Part shown: piece after piece, positions 4,871-5,691 of the stretch
How positions within the stretch are numbered: position 1 is the stretch's first letter
Layout of the letters: the number at the start of each line of letters is the position of its first letter
DNA from: Candidatus Yanofskybacteria bacterium RIFCSPHIGHO2_01_FULL_41_26
Lineage (GTDB): Bacteria > Patescibacteria > Paceibacteria > 2-02-FULL-40-12 > GWA2-44-9
DNA length: 5,691 nucleotides
Reading direction: 5' to 3'
Assembly (NCBI GenBank): GCA_001794055.1
Contig: MGJB01000004.1
Span: forward strand, 1-5,691
Position numbers and translations under genes: made by a program
The notes under the pieces: generated by a model
Seen by the model: the letters and a program-made list of their open reading frames with translations, nothing else
Database searches by the model: none
Told to the model about the DNA's origin: nothing

Positions 4871-5483
4871 AGAACCACCCGCCTAAGGCCAGACGCGGTG
4901 TGTCCGTCCGCACTTCTTCAACTTGATGGAAAGAATGTTGGGAAACGAGGAAGAAGGTAAACGTGTTGAACACTGGCGGCAGACGCTTCGTGACTGTTGT
5001 CGGCTGGTTCTTCTTCTGCTGATAGAAACAAAGAGCGCCGCCATCTTTCTTCTTTAACGTGGAGAGATAATACATAAACGCTATCCTGCGGTTTTCCAAG
5101 CGGTCGTCATGGGGAAGAAGATGATGAGTATTGGCATACAATGTAGCCGAAATATCCACTTTCTTTGGCTGAAGTTTAACACCCGCCAGGTCAGAGAGCA
5201 ATGTGGTAAACTCTGCAGATGCCAGAAGCTGATAAAATTCTCGGACAATCTTGTTTTTCGTATTCTTGAGATCGGCGGTCTGGAAGAACGTAAAGAGATC
5301 TGAATCCTTCCTCAAGAAGGGCTCATTTTGCAGTGCGGCGAGGAGTTCCCGCACTTTTTCTTCCTGGAGAAAGTGGGAGAGCTGAAGATGGGGGAAAGGA
5401 CGGTTTTGGAGAAATTGTCTGCGGAGATTCTGTCTTGTTTCCGGGTTCAGATATTTTTCCGTTAACCATTGGTTTAAGACCAT
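4860..5483 (-). CDS. 2OG-Fe(II) oxygenase, Tpa1/OGFOD1-like prolyl hydroxylase type
   Basis: The 207-residue protein belongs to the double-stranded beta-helix dioxygenases that use Fe(II), O2 and 2-oxoglutarate. It has the N-terminal PFPHLQLSHFLQEEKVRELL (about residues 29-48). The iron ligands are His125 and Asp127 in LLPHDDRLENRRIAFMYYL, with a DGGALCFY strand, and the distal ligand is His186 in SFHQVEEV. Arg197 in PRLALGGWF is expected to bind 2-oxoglutarate. Relatives hydroxylate prolines, including one in ribosomal protein uS12 in eukaryotes; the target here is unknown. I prefer the ATG at 5483 to one at 5561 because the protein then starts near the family's usual point. A TATA box also lies 25 bases upstream, and the longer version would span that promoter. 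It is the first gene of a two-gene operon. Confidence 0.88.
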   Translation of the reverse strand: MVLNQWLTEKYLNPETRQNLRRQFLQNRPFPHLQLSHFLQEEKVRELLAALQNEPFLRKDSDLFTFFQTADLKNTKNKIVREFYQLLASAEFTTLLSDLAGVKLQPKKVDISATLYANTHHLLPHDDRLENRRIAFMYYLSTLKKKDGGALCFYQQKKNQPTTVTKRLPPVFNTFTFFLVSQHSFHQVEEVRTDTPRLALGGWFYDQ

Positions 5484-5502
5484 GGTTGATGGAATAAATA
5501 TG

Positions 5503-5516
5503 AAATTATAAATGTT
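5503..5516 (-). promoter_or_regulatory. Promoter of the oxygenase operon
   Basis: The minus strand reads AACATTTATAATTT, centred about 25 bases before the ATG at 5483, implying a leaderless mRNA. The AACATTTATAA core is shared with the eL41 and 16S promoters. Confidence 0.7.
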
Positions 5517-5535
5517 GCTGAGAATTCGGCAAAAG

Positions 5536-5543
5536 TTTATAAA
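5536..5543 (+). promoter_or_regulatory. TATA box of the secreted-protein gene
   Basis: TTTATAAA is centred about 27 bases before the ATG at 5567, again the leaderless spacing. It lies back to back with the oxygenase promoter in an 83-base divergent region. Confidence 0.65.
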
Positions 5544-5566
5544 GAAATCACAGATTATCAAAGCTG

Positions 5567-5691
5567 ATGAAAAAAACGCTAGTCACCCTCCTTACTTTAG
5601 TTGTATTAGGAAGCAATCCCGCCCATGCCGAAGAACCACCACAACAATCTAAAGAAGAAAAAGAGTTAGTCGTCAGCACGACTATTGGGAT
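5567..5691 (+). CDS. N-terminus of a secreted protein (partial, runs off the window)
   Basis: The visible 41 residues begin with a typical Sec signal peptide. MKK is followed by a hydrophobic core TLVTLLTLVVLG and an AHA motif, after which a signal peptidase would cut (after about residue 21). The mature start is acidic and glutamine/lysine-rich (EEPPQQSKEEKELVVSTTIG). The gene starts at a leaderless-distance TATA box and is divergent from the oxygenase operon. The mature protein is not visible, so no function can be given. It should end up outside the cytoplasmic membrane. Confidence 0.8.
   Translation, partial: MKKTLVTLLTLVVLGSNPAHAEEPPQQSKEEKELVVSTTIG

Noticed and set aside
4860..5561. 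Longer version of the first oxygenase starting at 5561
   Set aside because: The extra 26 residues would cover the TATA box at 5503-5512, which sits at the usual distance from the ATG at 5483, and they do not fit the family N-terminus.

Overview
This window comes from an archaeon, most likely a DPANN-type lineage or another archaeon with a small genome and unlinked rRNA genes. The evidence is a complete 16S rRNA gene on the minus strand. It has the archaeal 5' end (GTTGATCCTGC), the archaeal 340-region signature CCCTACGGGGTGCAGCAG and the archaeal 1400-region signature GGGCGGTGTGTGCAA. Other archaeal marks are the ribosomal protein eL41 gene and several genes whose TATA box lies about 25-27 bases before the ATG, as expected for leaderless mRNAs. 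The lineage is inferred and I cannot name it further.

Layout. Positions 1-62 probably hold the last codons of a plus-strand gene. A small plus-strand gene of unknown function follows (132-350). Positions 351-623 carry no gene I can support. Positions 624-700 form a long hairpin, and 697-834 form a branched, multi-hairpin element that looks like a small inserted element with ATGCGT direct repeats at its edges. It forms the 3' end of a minus-strand four-helix-bundle gene of the 23S rRNA intervening-sequence-protein (S23/IVP) family (754-1176). Between that gene and 16S (1177-1451) lies the 16S trailer, which contains a scrambled inverted copy of parts of the 16S 3' end (1250-1330). The 16S gene occupies 1452-3072. 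It is interrupted by two short sequences whose precise removal restores conserved rRNA and whose ends fold into archaeal bulge-helix-bulge (BHB) splicing motifs: a 99-base intron in the 790 loop and a 49-base intron in the 690 loop. The 16S leader and promoter follow (3073-3227), then the gene for eL41 (3315-3422, minus).

The right part holds a plus-strand gene of unknown function (3555-4283). It converges on a two-gene minus-strand operon (5483-4307) encoding two 2-oxoglutarate/Fe(II) oxygenase-fold proteins of the Tpa1/OGFOD1/prolyl hydroxylase type. The first has the full HxD...H...R set; the second has lost the HxD pair. A plus-strand gene for a secreted protein starts at 5567 and runs off the window.

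How the parts relate. 16S and eL41 are transcribed in the same direction from promoters that share an identical 13-base core, so they are probably controlled together. The oxygenase operon uses a related promoter. Its enzyme family includes ribosomal prolyl hydroxylases in eukaryotes, but a ribosomal target here is only a hypothesis. The most unusual signals are the two mini-introns, the antisense-capable 16S fragment in the 16S trailer, and the structured insertion that has given the S23/IVP protein a new tail.
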